A stretch of 64,000 nt of DNA from Crambe crambe (GCA_963924555.1 OZ004593.1:1116001-1180000), one strand, 5' to 3'. Numbered from the stretch's first letter, positions 21,000 through 32,075 are shown. The notes: generated by a model from the sequence alone, not told the origin. Made by a program: numbers and translations.

Positions 21000-21095
21000 A
21001 TGAATCATTACAGAGCTACACCTATGGATCATTGCTTCTTGGTCATAACTGCTCTGTTCTTTAAAGTCTATATCCTTAGTAGAATATACACTCTG
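21000..21095 (+). pseudogene. Signal-peptide fragment of a short receptor-family gene
   Basis: ATG at 21000 begins MNHYRATPMDHCFLVITALFFKV, the signal peptide of the 26011/34610/45507 subgroup. The match stops at SRIYT, where it meets CAGGGTTTCATCTA, the end of the inverted-repeat element type seen at 20219. The rest of the gene is absent. Similar truncations occur at 37353 and 49298. Confidence 0.85.
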
Positions 21096-21177
21096 ACAGG
21101 GTTTCATCTATTTGCTGTCTCTGACAGCAAAATCAAGCACTGGAGCCTATCAGCTACTCACTTACTCACTGCATATG

Positions 21178-21555
21178 CATAGGCTCCAACTTTTCTAAAA
21201 ATGCTTGAAGGACACAAACCACACCCATCTATAATTTAATCACCAAGCCTCTAATTAACATAACCATGCCCCAACCACACCCACATTAATAGAATAATGT
21301 ACAAGTACATTTAGCTGCCAAGTACTTAAGTGCGTGGACAGCATTGACCTAATAGCACAGCTGACCTTGCACATGCCCAGCAGAGCATTTGCCAGGCCCA
21401 TAACAATTATAATGTGCTGTAACTACAAGCTCTCATAGTTTGATGTGTAGCTGCCTGGCTAGACAACTTTAAGGACAAACAATAGGGCTGTAGCAAGCCA
21501 TTGGAGGACAAAGGACAAAAATCAAAAAAAAAATGGACAGTTGGAGCCTATGTCA
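21178..21555. mobile_element. Inverted-repeat element with CATAGGCTCCAACT termini
   Basis: Left end CATAGGCTCCAACTTTTC at about 21178 and right end CAGTTGGAGCCTATG at about 21541-21555 form a 14-bp inverted repeat around ~350 bp of non-coding sequence with an A-run (AAAATCAAAAAAAAAATGG). A TA on each side (gcaTAGG...CCTAtg) is compatible with a TA target duplication, but no empty site was found. Confidence 0.65.
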
Positions 21556-21875
21556 CTGTCAAATGCTGCACATTGCTACAGATACTCAATAGCAAATGAA
21601 AATCTTCTAAAGAGTTGAAGAATGCTTGCTCGCTCGCTGTCAACTGAATGTTGAACATTGCCCTAGTAGATAACTGCATGTCTATGCACACTGCTCAAAT
21701 GGATTTCTGCAATTACATTTTTTTCCTGAAAACCTTAGCTATATGGCTTTACTACCAGTACTCAATGATTAGCTACATATGTATGTAGTATTGTAGTTTG
21801 ATAACAGTCACTTTCATTTTTAAGATAGTTCCAAATGACTTATTTGTAATCAGCTAGCTAGCTGACTTGATTGCT

Positions 21876-22322
21876 GTGGGTCATCATATCTTCATCATAG
21901 CCACTTTGTTCTTAAAAGTCTGTCTTCAAGTGAGTGGAATATACACTCATCACTACTTTAAGGATTCTGAAGGTGTGTGCTCTGTGAATGATTCTTGTGT
22001 GTATCCCAGAGATGCTGGTGATGTTACTGCATGTCCTGTCTGGTTCCACTGCAATGTGTCCAATCAGTGTGAATGTGGACATAGTCATGACTTCATCAAG
22101 TGCAACCAGAGATTGCAGCAAGTTAAAGTTGTTGTGTTACATATGATGAGAGAATAGTCGCAGGTGCCTGCTTCACACGATGTGCCACACCTCATGCTCA
22201 TAATGTGGTTTACCATGAAATTGAGGCTAATGTATCAAAGTTGAATGATGAAGTATGTAAAGAGACAAACCATGATGGACCACTCTGTGGCAAGTGTAAA
22301 GATGGTTTCTATCCTCTGTCTA
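21876..22322 (+). pseudogene. Ectodomain fragment of a short receptor-family gene (MGHH subgroup)
   Basis: Follows the 50659/61295 subgroup from the signal peptide through ACPVWFHCN and CECG to GFYPL. The start codon is GTG instead of ATG (21876). Deletions at about 22130-22160 and 22200 remove part of the DCYC-to-HDLID region and shift the frame. After 22322 family homology ends in unrelated sequence. No membrane core. Confidence 0.88.
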
Positions 22323-22619
22323 AAACCTGGTCATATAAATCTATTGTTCTTTCCTCGCATCAACTACTGCAGCTGTGTCTGGGATCCTCCCCACAAGCTG
22401 TACATCAAGAAACTGGAGAGTGTTCAGTCCTTTGCTAGTTGGTTTTTCCTGTTTGCCTTGCAACAAAATTGTTTATGCTTTGCCTTCACTTTCATAACAT
22501 ATGCTTATGAGTAAATATTTGAACTAACATTCATTGATTACTTAAGCTATGTATAGCCAAACTGGGTTCCAGTTTTTACTATTAGTTGATGTAGCTAGGC
22601 CCTTGACAGTTGTATACTG
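22323..22619. other. Unrelated insert or flank, no gene recognised
   Basis: The sequence between the truncated copy and the small element at 22620. Short overlapping frames are present without motifs or a credible start. I see nothing identifiable. Confidence 0.5.
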
Positions 22620-22742
22620 TATAGTGCAAAATTTTCGTGGGTCAGTGGTTTTGCATACATTGATGTGTGAACCCTTATTCTCGTATATTATCAGGTACCA
22701 CGAAATTCACAAAAATTTGACCCACAAAAAATTTGCGCTATA
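22620..22742. mobile_element. Small (123-bp) inverted-repeat element
   Basis: Left end TATAGTGCAAAATTTTCGTGGGTCA (22620-22644) pairs with right end TGACCCACAAAAAATTTGCGCTATA (22718-22742), about 22 of 25 positions matching. A TA at each outer edge is compatible with mariner-like TA insertion. Non-coding. Confidence 0.8.
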
Positions 22743-22822
22743 TGGTAGATTGTGATAATAATTGGGAATCTTTGTCTTGAGAATATAGATTCGATAACTT
22801 TGATACTGTATTAGCTATACCT

Positions 22823-24512
22823 ATGGGTCATTGCTTCTTGATCATAATTGCTCTATTGTTAAAAGTCTACGTCCTTCAAGGGAGTGGAATATACACTCAT
22901 CAAAGATCTAAGGTGTGTGCTCTGTAAATGACACTTGTGTCTATCCTGGTAATGTTTCTGCATGTCCTGTCTGGTTCCACTGCAATGCGTCCAATCAGTG
23001 TGAATGTGGAGAGAGTCATGACTTCATCAAGTGCAACCAGAGATTGCAGCAAGTTAAAGTTGTGGATTGCTACTGTGTTACGTATGACAAGATTAAGAGC
23101 AAAATAGTTGCTGGTGCCTGCTTCACACGATGTGCTACACCTCATGCTCATGATCTTATTGATATGGGGTTTACCACAAAATTAAGACTAATGTTACAGT
23201 ATTCAATTTGAACGATGAAGTATGCAAAGAGACATACCATGATGGACCACTCTGTGGCAAGTGTAAAGATGGCTTCTACCCCCTGGCTTATTCTTATAAT
23301 CATACTTGTATGGAATGTCCAGGAAGATATGGCAAGTGGTGGCTATTCATTATAGTTGCACACATTCCTTTGACAATCTTCTACATGTTTGTGCTCTTTT
23401 TCCAGCTGAATGCCACTTCTTCTTACCTGCATGCCTATGTGTTTTATAGTCAGATTGTATCCATGCCAGCTAATTCTAAGATATTACTGTCTGCTACTGG
23501 TACTAACCCTCACATATCAAATGCCATGTTAACTTTATATGGTATCTGGAATTTGGATTTTGGCAGGAGTTTCTTTTCTGATATTTGTCTGAAGATTGAC
23601 ACACTAGCAGTTTTGGCTCTTGACTATACCATAGCTGTTTATCCACTACTTCTCACATTCATTTCATACTTCTTGATTAAGCTGCATGACAGGAAATATC
23701 ATTTCACAGTGATCCTCTGGAAGCTAATTAAAAAGGTTCTCGTGTTATTCCATAGCAATTTGAATAATCGAAGTTCAGTTATTGATGCTTATGTCACCTT
23801 CTTTCTCCTTTCTTACACAAAATTTTTTGAGTGTGTCATTTGACCTGCTCATCCCAACTCGTCTTTATGAAGTGAATTCCACAGGAAAGTTGGTGTTGTA
23901 TTATGATGGAAGCAAAGAATACTTTGGGAAGGAGCACCTCCCTTATGCAATCTTTGCTCTCTTTATGATGACCTTTTTCAACATCTTGCCTATCCTTTTA
24001 TCTCTCTTCTACCAGTTCATGTGGTTCCAGGAACTTCTCAATCGTCTTCCTTTGAGGCTTTATGTTCTGCACATGTTCATGGACTTGCTTCAAGGCTGCT
24101 ACAAGAATGGAACACAACCAGGAACACGTGACCATCGATGGTTTTCAGCCATGTACCTCATCATGAGGGTTGTTCTTTTCACACTACTGTATATGCTTAC
24201 ACCCTGTTCTTTGTCTTTGTAACAATCGTCATCCTTCTCTTCTGCAACCTGCTGGTGTGCATCCAACCTTATAAAGAAGAATATGCCCACCACACTGCTA
24301 TCAATGCAGTGTTCTTATTGGCCCTCATACTTTTAAGTCCTGGAACACTCTGTGTGAACATTGCAGCCATTATAGGCAGTGGTGTGTTCTTTTCCTACGC
24401 ATTGACTTCACCGATATGTGTACTGCCTCTTGTATTCATGTTTACCTACACTCTATACTGGATCATAAAAAGAAAGATGTTATTTTCAAGGTTTTCAGCC
24501 TTTGTTAGGCAA
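22823..24512 (+). pseudogene. Full-length but frameshifted short receptor-family gene
   Basis: The whole gene can be followed from ATG at 22823 to TAA near 24512. It carries at least four lesions: a ~10-bp deletion after QRSK (22910) that brings in an early TAA; an extra G at about 23166; an extra T at about 23823; and a small deletion near 24190 between the fifth and sixth hydrophobic segments. The pieces in between remain highly similar to intact members, so inactivation is recent or the copy is refreshed by conversion. The 3' part resembles the copy at 38880-40589. Confidence 0.92.
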
Positions 24513-25142
24513 TAACTGTAACTGTATCATATGTATACATACGTATGTAGCAGAAATCCATTTACAGGTAGCTGGATACTTGAATTATTATAAGTGTGCA
24601 CAGCCAATTAGTATTAGTAAGCTTTGCCTTCTATGCTTATCATAATTAGGCAGTTCGAAATAAATTACTTGTTTAATGGATTTCCCTGCCCTATTTTTAC
24701 AGAATTTAAACTTGTATATTCTCAGTATACTGTTGTTTACAAGATCCCAGTATACTCCTGTTTCTCTGTATACTAGAACACATGACCATATAAACATGAT
24801 GCATAGTATACTGAGATACCATTACAGTATATGCATAGTATACTGAGGTAGTTTATGTTTAAGTCCTGCCTGCCTATAAGAAAGGAGAAAAAATCCATTA
24901 AACAAGTGATTTATTTGGAACTGCCTTATCATAGCTAGTCAATGAATTTCATAATCGAGTTTAACCATAATCTTGGGAAGTTAGACGATAACAGTTTCCA
25001 TTTGATCGTTGCATGAATAGATAGCTTATGTGAATTTGATAACAGACAGTCCACTTTCTTATAAATTATCATTTTAGCTGTGAATATACATATAATTATG
25101 ATTTATGTAGTTACCTATATCATTAGTCTGGTGAACCATCTC
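24513..25142. other. Duplicated intergenic block
   Basis: Closely matched by 40590-41180, including CAGTATACTGTTGTTTAC, TATACTAGAACACATGACCATATAAACATGATG and CCATTAAACAAGTGATTTATTTGGAACTGC. Internally, GGCAGTTCGAAATAAATTACTTGTTTAATGG and CCATTAAACAAGTGATTTATTTGGAACTGCC form inverted ends of a ~280-bp segment (24650-24926), so a small inverted-repeat element probably sits inside the block. Confidence 0.65.
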
Positions 25143-25225
25143 CGGCCCACTTCTGCAGCACTGGATGTATGATGCAATACATCCAGTGCTGCGGAAGTGG
25201 CCAGGGATGGTTCACCAGACTAACC
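25120..25225. repeat. ~95-bp palindrome (AGTCTGGTGAACCAT...), copy 1
   Basis: TTAGTCTGGTGAACCATC...CAGCACTGGATGTAT-gatgc-AATACATCCAGTGCTG...GATGGTTCACCAGACTAA folds into one long stem. Near-identical copies are at 31663-31763 and 41178-41281. It is a foldback element or a hairpin carried by the duplicated block. Confidence 0.88.
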
Positions 25226-25279
25226 TATTATTAGATCACTCTGCAAGATCACTATAGAGGTTGCTACCTTCTATTAATA

Positions 25280-25505
25280 AGGTTTTAAAAGTTTACCTTC
25301 TTCAAGGGAGTGGATTATACACTCATCACAATTTTAAGGTTTCTAGTTATAATTCTGAAGGTATGTGCTCTGTGAATGATTCTTGTGTGTATCCCAGAGA
25401 TGTTGGTGATGTTACTGCATGACCAGTCTGGTTCCTCTGCAATGCATCAATCAGTGTGATAGTCATGACTTCATCAAGTGTAGTCGTGGATTGCTATTAC
25501 GTATG
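25280..25505 (+). pseudogene. N-terminal ectodomain fragment, broken
   Basis: Matches AAAAGTTTACCTTCTTCAAGGGAGTGG...GTGTGTATCCCAGAGATG of the family. Where intact genes have the Cys of ACPVW, it reads GCATGACCAGTCTGG, an in-frame TGA. Further deletions follow in the CECG region. A near-identical fragment lies at 45186-45432, after the 41.3-45.2 kb insertion. Confidence 0.88.
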
Positions 25506-25809
25506 TATCCATGGATACTATCCACCCCCTAGTGTAAACAGAGACTAGCTCTTTGTTGTTGCCCACACACTGTAGCTAGTTTAGCATACTGAATGACCCA
25601 GTTCGGCTATTTCAGTTTCTCAAGCAGAGTAGCTATTTCCTGAAATCAATGATGCCCAAAACCAGTGAGCTGAAACAGTACACACTTGCCACAGACGGTT
25701 ACACGCGCCTGTAGTATAGAACACTGTAACCACACGGCAGATCTAGCAGTTAGAGCTTGTATGTATCCATGGATACCACCCACCCCCTAGTGTAAACATA
25801 GTACAAGCC

Positions 25810-25916
25810 AGATAAACCACAGGTTAGCACTTCTCTCGGTGGTTATTTATAGATGCCTCGGCGGGTAACCACCTGGTGTACTTATGCTGTAGAAGTGCTA
25901 AACTGAGGTTTATTTA
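25810..25916. repeat. Conserved upstream inverted repeat (full form)
   Basis: AGATAAACC...GGTTAGCACTTCT...GGTGGTTATTTATAG, then GGTAACCACC...AGAAGTGCTAA...GGTTTATTT, forms a branched or long imperfect hairpin ending about 95 bp before the ATG at 26011. Matching elements occur before 34610, and in part before 32076 and 61295. Confidence 0.75.
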
Positions 25917-26010
25917 TAACGTAACAGTTGCATGAATAGATTGTTATAATAACAATAAAAGATAGCTAGATTTGATAACTTTGTAGTTGTAGCTAGCTAC
26001 TCAGACAACC

Positions 26011-27753
26011 ATGAATCATTACAGAGCTACACCTATGGATCACTGCTTCTTGATCATAACTGCTCTGTTCTTAAAAGTCTGCGTCCTTCAAGGGAGTGGA
26101 ATATACACTCATCAAAGATCTAAGGATTCTGAAGGTGTGTGCTCACTGAATGACACTTGTGTCTATCCTGGTAATGTTTCTGCATGTCCTGTCTGGTTCC
26201 ACTGCAATGCGTCCAATCAGTGTGAATGTGGAGAGAGTCATGACTTCATCAAGTGCAACCAGAGATTGCAGCAAGTTGAAGTCGTAGATTGCTATTGTGT
26301 TACATATGATAAGAGTAAGAACAGAATAGTCGCTGGTGCTTGCTTCATACGATGTGCCACACCTCATGCTCATGATCTTATTGATGTGGTTTACCACAAA
26401 ATTAAGACTAATGTTACAGTATTTAATTTGAACGATGAAGTATGCAAAGAGACAAACCGTGATGGACCACTCTGTGGCAAGTGCAAAAATGGCTCCTATC
26501 CTCTGGCTTATTCTTATAATCATACTTGTATAGAATGTCCAGGAAGATATGGCAAGTGGTGGCTATTCATTATAGTTGCATACATTCCTTTGACAATCTT
26601 CTACTTTTTCATGTTCTTTTTTCAGCTGAATGCCACTTCTTCTTACCTGCATGCCTATGTGTTTTATAGTCAGATTATATCCATGCCAGCTAATGTTAGA
26701 ATACTGCTGTCTGCTACTGGTACTAATCCTCATATATCAAATGGGATAAAAACCCTAATAACATTACATGGCATCTGGAATTTGGATTTTGGTAGAAGTT
26801 TCTTTTCTGATATTTGTCTGAAGATTGACACACTAGCAGTTTTGGCTCTTGACTACACCATAGCTGTTTATCCACTACTTCTTACGTTCATTTCATACTT
26901 CTTGATCAAGCTGCATGACAGGAAATATCGTTTCACAGTGATACTCTGGAGGCCAATCAAAAAGGTTCTCACATTATTCCATAGCAACTTGAATAACCGA
27001 AGTTCAGTCATTGATACTTATGTTACCTTCTTTCTCCTTTCTTATACAAAATTTTTGAGTGTGTCATCTGACCTACTCATCCCAACTCGTCTTTATGAAG
27101 TGAATTCTACAGGGAAATTGGTGTTGTATTATGATGGAGGCAAGGAATACTTTGGGAAGGAACACCTCCCTTATGCAATCCTTGCTCTTGTTGTGATGAC
27201 CTTTTTCAACATCTTGCCCATCCTTTTATTTATCTTCTACCAGTTCATGTGGTTCCAGAAACTTCTCAACTGTCTTCCTCTGAGGCTTTATGTTCTGCAT
27301 ACATTCATGGACTTACTTCAAGGCTGCTACAAGAATGGAACACAACCAGGAACACGTGACCATCGATGGTTTTCAGCCATGTACCTCATCTTCAGGGTCG
27401 TTATTTTCATAGTGTACACCTGCACCCTCAATGGAATGTTCTTCGTCTTTATAATAATTATTGCCCTTCTCTTCTGCAACCTGCTGGTGTGCATCCAACC
27501 ATATAAAGAAGAATATGCCCACCACACTGCTATCAACACAGTATTCATATTGACCCTCATACTTGTGTGTACTGGAGCACTGTGTGTGAACATTGCAGCC
27601 ATTATGGGCAGTGGTGTGTTCTTTTTCTATGCACTGACTTCGCTGATAGGCATGCTGCCTCTTGTATTCATGTTTACCTACACTCTATACTGGATTATAA
27701 AGAGAAAGAGGCTACTTTCAAGGTTTTCAGCCTTTCTCGTGCAACGACTGTAA
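26011..27753 (+). CDS. Short Cys-rich multi-pass membrane protein, family member 3
   Basis: 580 codons, single exon, starting MNHYRATPMDHC; a second Met at codon 9 would also give a full signal peptide. The ectodomain carries the subgroup form CVYPGNVSACPVW and CGESHDF in place of CGHSHDF, and the longer spacer KIKTNVTVFNLNDEVC. The membrane core is as in member 1. The tail reads KRKRLLSRFSAFLVQRL. It is about 98% identical to the protein of the 32076 gene (roughly a dozen differences), so the two come from a recent duplication or conversion. A conserved inverted repeat lies just upstream. Ligand unknown. Confidence 0.86.
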   Translation: MNHYRATPMDHCFLIITALFLKVCVLQGSGIYTHQRSKDSEGVCSLNDTCVYPGNVSACPVWFHCNASNQCECGESHDFIKCNQRLQQVEVVDCYCVTYDKSKNRIVAGACFIRCATPHAHDLIDVVYHKIKTNVTVFNLNDEVCKETNRDGPLCGKCKNGSYPLAYSYNHTCIECPGRYGKWWLFIIVAYIPLTIFYFFMFFFQLNATSSYLHAYVFYSQIISMPANVRILLSATGTNPHISNGIKTLITLHGIWNLDFGRSFFSDICLKIDTLAVLALDYTIAVYPLLLTFISYFLIKLHDRKYRFTVILWRPIKKVLTLFHSNLNNRSSVIDTYVTFFLLSYTKFLSVSSDLLIPTRLYEVNSTGKLVLYYDGGKEYFGKEHLPYAILALVVMTFFNILPILLFIFYQFMWFQKLLNCLPLRLYVLHTFMDLLQGCYKNGTQPGTRDHRWFSAMYLIFRVVIFIVYTCTLNGMFFVFIIIIALLFCNLLVCIQPYKEEYAHHTAINTVFILTLILVCTGALCVNIAAIMGSGVFFFYALTSLIGMLPLVFMFTYTLYWIIKRKRLLSRFSAFLVQRL

Positions 27754-27850
27754 CTAACTATAATTGCAGAAATCCATTTAGCAAGATTATTTCATTTGTC
27801 ACGGCCGTTACGTCTAATTAGTATTGCCTTCATTATAGTTAGTTTCTCTT
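27754..27850. other. 3' flank shared with the 32076 gene
   Basis: ATTGCAGAAATCCATTTAGCAAGATTATTTCATTTGTCACGGCCGTTACG is the same after both genes. It is the reference for the insertion that begins at 27853. Confidence 0.7.
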
Positions 27851-28291
27851 TACCGTAATCGTATAAATTTTCGGAGGTTTAAAATTTCGTGATTTCCGGA
27901 TTGTTCCTATAATAAAAAATTTCCACAGGTCTAATTTTCGTACGTACGTAGCAAGCACATGCGCGTATATTAATAGCTATATCATTGCCTGCTGCTGGGG
28001 CCGAGTGACATGCAAGAAAAGCTGGGCTGGCGACGGCCAAACTAAAATCTAGACTGCTATGGAAGGCGAGACGCTTCGTTGTAGAAGCAAGAGAGACAGG
28101 TAACGGCGGTAATGAAGCATGATACTCTCGTCTATCTGTTTTCCAGCTGCTATCGATATCACACACGCATGCGCATAGTAGTCATATATGACGTCATAGT
28201 ACTAAGACTTCGTTTATTATTTTCGAGGATTCTGATCGACTACGAAAAAAACGAAAATAAAGCCCCATCGAAAATTTATACGATTACGGTA
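27851..28291. mobile_element. 437-bp TA-inserted inverted-repeat element with perfect 21-bp ends
   Basis: CCGTAATCGTATAAATTTTCG at 27853-27873 is the exact reverse complement of 28269-28289. TA flanks both sides (27851-27852, 28290-28291). The paralogous flank of the 32076 gene reads TTTCTCTTTATGTATTTCTTCCC (about 33886) with a single TA, which gives the empty site. The interior is non-coding, includes GACGTCA and contains AAGCTGGGCTGGCGACG, also found at about 57455. Consistent with a mariner/Tc1-type non-autonomous element. Confidence 0.93.
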
Positions 28292-28793
28292 TGTATTTCT
28301 TCCCAGACTCTTTGTAACTTTTAACAGTTAATACATGGTAAACACTCTATTTGAGCTAGCTAACAATGCCTTGATTAGCTAGTTAAGATCGCTATTATAG
28401 TGTACATGCATGATGACTTAACCAAATCAGTTAGTTAGAGCTAGCTAGCTAGCCTACAGTTCATTATTTCACCATTCTCTTTGAAGATTAAAGAGCATGG
28501 GCACGAGATACTATCACCAACCCATATGGTAGACAGGTATACGTACTGTTTTAGCTCTGGTTTTGGTGTATGATTTCATTATTGATTTCAGGAAATAGCT
28601 ACTCTGCTTGAGAAACTGAAATAGCCAAACTGCAGTTTTTACAATGCTAAACTATGTAGCTACAGTGCATGGGCGACATTAAAGACACGCGCCTGTAGTA
28701 TAGAACACTGTAACCACACAGCAGATCTAGCAGTTAGAGCTTGCATGTATCCATGGATACCACCCACCCCCTAGTGTAAACATAGTACAAGCC
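28292..28793. other. Duplicated gene-to-gene spacer
   Basis: Matches 33890-34395 (TCTTCCCAGACTCTTTGTAAC..., GATTAAAGAGCATGGGCACGAGATAC). Near 28472 it shows CACCATTCTCTTTGAAG, the empty site for the CAGGGTTTC element. No gene. Confidence 0.75.
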
Positions 28794-28908
28794 AGATAAA
28801 CCACAGGTTAGCACTTCTCTCGGCGGTTATCTATAGGAAAGCACATACCTTCTTTCATGCCTCGGTGGATAACCGCCTATTATTGAAGTGCTGAACTGAG
28901 GTTTATCT
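28794..28908. repeat. Conserved upstream inverted repeat (full form)
   Basis: AGATAAACC...GCACTTCTCTCGGCGGTTATC pairs with GATAACCGCC...GAAGTGCT...GGTTTATCT. The loop is GAAAGCACATACCTTCTTTCATGCC. It is nearly the same as 34396-34510. The gene once downstream is now only the fragment at 28985. Confidence 0.8.
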
Positions 28909-28984
28909 ATAACATAACAGTTGCATGAATATATTGTTACATTAGCAATAAAATTGGGAAAGATAGATTCGATAGCTACTCTGC

Positions 28985-29130
28985 ATGAATCATTACTGCT
29001 CTGTTCTTTGAAGTCTAGTCCACAAGGGAGTGGAATATACACTCTGACAAGGTTTCATCTACTGGGGGGGGGGGGGGGGGGGGGGGGGCAGGGGGGAAGC
29101 TTCCCCCCCCCCCTCTCCCCAAGGCTACTC
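28985..29130 (+). pseudogene. Decayed signal-peptide fragment ending in a 25-G homopolymer
   Basis: ATGAATCATTACTGCTCTGTTCTTTGAAGTC...AAGGGAGTGGAATATACACTC is a deleted form of the family start. It then runs into a GGTTTCATCTACTGG element end and 25 consecutive G at 29064-29088. Soon after comes the G/C palindrome GGGGGGAAGCTTCCCCCC. The same arrangement recurs at 60430-60555, with a 21-C run. The length of such runs is prone to sequencing error. Confidence 0.75.
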
Positions 29131-29828
29131 CCTTGGGTTAGTCTGGCATAGCCAGCCCCAGGCACCTCCGGAACTCCATTTTATCAGGTCCTACACTCTA
29201 TACTGGATCATAAGAAGGAATTATTTATCAGTGTGCACAGCCAATAGCTTTCTATGTTTATCATATATCGCTGCTAGTCTATGAACTAACTTTAGCCAAA
29301 ATCCTGGGAAGTCAGTTTCCTATTGATTGTTGCATGAATAGAGATGGTTTACGTGAATTTGATAACAGACAGCCACTTTCTTAAAATTATCATCTAGCTA
29401 GCTGTGGGTATATAGTTATACCTATCATCAGATTGCTCTAGATCACTATAGTCCTCGCTATAGCTATACAGCTAGCTACGGGTCTAGTCTCGCGCGCGCG
29501 CCTCGGTTATTCATTCTCATTGAATGACGTTTGGTAATGCTTCTGCATGTCCGTCATACCATAGGCTAGCTATCATAATTCTGCTTGGCTTTTCGCTATA
29601 ATTATAGTTCATACATTATCAATAGCTAGCTATAACTGCATTGATATATACACTAAAATAATGATAATTTGCCTAATAAAGGGCGAAAACATTATATTAT
29701 GGCTATACCAGTACTCAATAGTTAGCTAGTACTGAGGAAATTCTTCGATTATAGTTTTGATAACAGTCACTTTCATTTTTAAGATAGTTCCGAATGACTT
29801 AATCAGCTAGCTAGCTGACTTGATTACT
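29131..29828. other. Spacer with gene debris
   Basis: TACACTCTATACTGGATCATAAGAAGG near 29191 is a trace of a family C-terminus. About 29518-29625 (ATTGAATGACG..GGTAATGCTTCTGCATGTCC...GCTTGGCTTTTCGCTATAATTATAG) is a decayed relative of the fragments at 38468 and 50238. The final 100 bp (GATAACAGTCACTTTCATTTTTAAGATAG...) match the upstream flanks of 38880, 50659 and 61295. No intact gene. Confidence 0.7.
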
Positions 29829-31366
29829 ATGGGTCATCGTATCTTCATCATAACCACTTTGTTCTTAAAAGTCTGGCTTCTTCAAGTGAGTGGAATATAC
29901 ACTCATCACTACTTTAAGGATTCTGAAGGTGTGTGCTCTGTAAATGATTCTTGTGTGTATCCCAGAGATGCTGATGATGTTACTGCATGTCCTGTCTGGT
30001 TCCACTGCAATGTGTCCAATCACTGTACCATGAAATTGAAGCTAATGTGTCAAAGTTGAATGATGAAGTATGTAAAGAGACCAACCGTGATGGACCACTC
30101 TGTGGCAAGTGTAAAGATGGCTTCTATCCTCTGGCTTATTCTTATAATCATACTTGTATAGAATGTCCAGGAAGATATGGCAAGTGGTGGCTATTCATTA
30201 TAGTTGCATACATTCCTTTGACAATCTTCTACATGTTTGTGCTCTTTTTCCAGCTGAAGCCACTTCTTCTTACCTGCATGCCTATGCGTTTTATAGTCAG
30301 GCTATATCCATGCCAGCTAATGTTAGAATACTGTTGTCTGGTACTGGTACTAACCCTCACGTATCATATGGAGCAAAAGCCTTAATAACTTTATATGGTA
30401 TCTGGAATTTGGATTTTGATAGGAGTTTCTTTTCTGATATTTGTCTGAAGATTGACACACTAGCAGTTTGGCTCTTGACTACACCATAGCTGTTTATCCA
30501 CTACTTCTCACATTCATTTCATACTTCTTGATTAAGCTGCATGACAGGAAATATCGTTTCACAGTGATACTCTGGAAGCCAATCAAAAAGGTTCTCACAT
30601 TACTCCATAGTGACTTGAATAACCGAACTTCAGTCATTGATGCTTACGTCACCTTCTTTCTCCTTTCTTATATGAAATTTCTGAGTGTGTCATTTGACTT
30701 GCTCGTCCCAACTCGTCTTTATGAAGTGAATTCTACAGGGAAATTAGTGTTGTATTATGATGGAAGCAAAGAATATTTTGGGAAGGAACACCTCCCTTAT
30801 GCAATCCTTGCTCTCTTTGTGATGACTTTTTTTCAACATCTTGCCCATCCTTTTATTTCTCTTCTATCAGTTCATGTGGTTCCAGAAACTTCTCAATTGT
30901 CTTCCTCTAAGCTAGGCTTTATGTTCTACACATGTTCATGGACTTACTTCAAGGCTGCTACAAAAATGGAACACAACCAGGAACACGTGACCATCGATGG
31001 TTTTCAGCCATGTACCTCATCTTCAGGGTTGTTGTTTTCATAGTGTACACCTGCACCCTCAATGGAATGTTCTTTGTCTTTGTAATAATCATTGCCCTTC
31101 TCTTCTGCAACCTGCTGGTGTGCATCCAACCTTATAAAGAAGAATATGCCCACCACACTTCTATCAATGTAGTGTTCTTATTGGCCCTCATACTTGTATG
31201 TTCCGGAACACTGTGTGTGAACATTGCAGCCATTATGGGCAGTGGTGTGTTCTTTTTCTACGCATTGATTTCACTGATAGGCATAGCTACTGCCTCTTGT
31301 ACTCATGTTTACCTACACTCTATACTGGATCAGAAGGTTTTTTTCAAGGTTTTCAGCCTTCGTTAG
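29829..31366 (+). pseudogene. Broken short receptor-family gene (MGHR start)
   Basis: The ATG at 29829 opens a normal signal peptide. A large deletion at 30024 then joins ASN-H directly to the YHEIEAN region, removing CECG to HDLID and shifting the frame. Further lesions: loss of one AAT near 30257, loss of a T in GTTTTGGC (30470), an extra T at about 30830, an insertion CTAAGCTAGG at about 30907, and an insertion in ATAGCTACTG (31283). The C-terminus reads as in member 1 (KVFFKVFSLR). Confidence 0.92.
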
Positions 31367-31662
31367 GCAACGATTATAACTGTATTAACTATATGCAGCA
31401 AGAATCCATTTACAGGTAGCTAGATACTTGAATTATTATCAGTGTGTACAGCCAATTAGTATTTTTTATGCTCATCATATCATAGCTAGTCAATGAATTT
31501 CATAATCGAGTTTAACCATAATCTTGGGAACTCAACAGTTACATGATAACAATTTCAATTTGATTGTTGCATGAATATATAGCTTACGTGAATTAGTCTA
31601 AATTATCATTTTAGCTGTGAGTATACATATAATTATGAGTTATGTAGTTACCTATATATCAT
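31367..31662. other. Spacer, no gene
   Basis: AT-rich, matching parts of 24530-25130 (TCAATGAATTTCATAATCGAGTTTAACC). No coding sequence. Confidence 0.6.
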
Positions 31663-31763
31663 TAGTCTGGTGAACTATCCCTGGCCACTTCCGCAGCACT
31701 GGATGTATGATGCAATACATCCAGTGCTGTGGAACTGACCAGGGATGGTTCACCAGACTAACC
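31663..31763. repeat. ~95-bp palindrome (AGTCTGGTGAAC...), copy 2
   Basis: Same foldback as at 25120 and 41178, with a few arm mismatches (GTGAACTATCC, GTGGAACTGACC). Confidence 0.85.
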
Positions 31764-31864
31764 TATCATCAGATCACTCTGCAAGATCACTATAGAGGTA
31801 GCTACCTTCTATAGCCAGCTATGGGTGGTCATTTCTTCATCATATTAATAAGGTCTTAAAAGTT

Positions 31865-31953
31865 TTCACTTCTCTCAGCGGTTATTTATAGATGCCTTGG
31901 CAGATAACCACCTGGTGTATATCCTGTTGAAGTGTTAAACTGAGGTTTTTCTA
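31865..31953. repeat. Conserved upstream inverted repeat, left arm lost
   Basis: Retains CACTTCTCTCAGCGGTTATTTATAG...GATAACCACC...GAAGTGTTAA...GAGGTTTTT but lacks the outer AGATAAACC arm. Sequence from a broken copy (GGTCTTAAAAGTTTT) is joined directly to it, so a deletion joined the two. The downstream gene at 32076 is still intact. Confidence 0.7.
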
Positions 31954-32075
31954 TAACGTAACAGTTGCATGAATAGATTGTTACAATAACAATTAAATTG
32001 GGAAAGATAGATTTGATAACTTTGTAGTTGTAGCTAGCTACTCTGACAACCATAAATCATTACAGAGCTACACCT

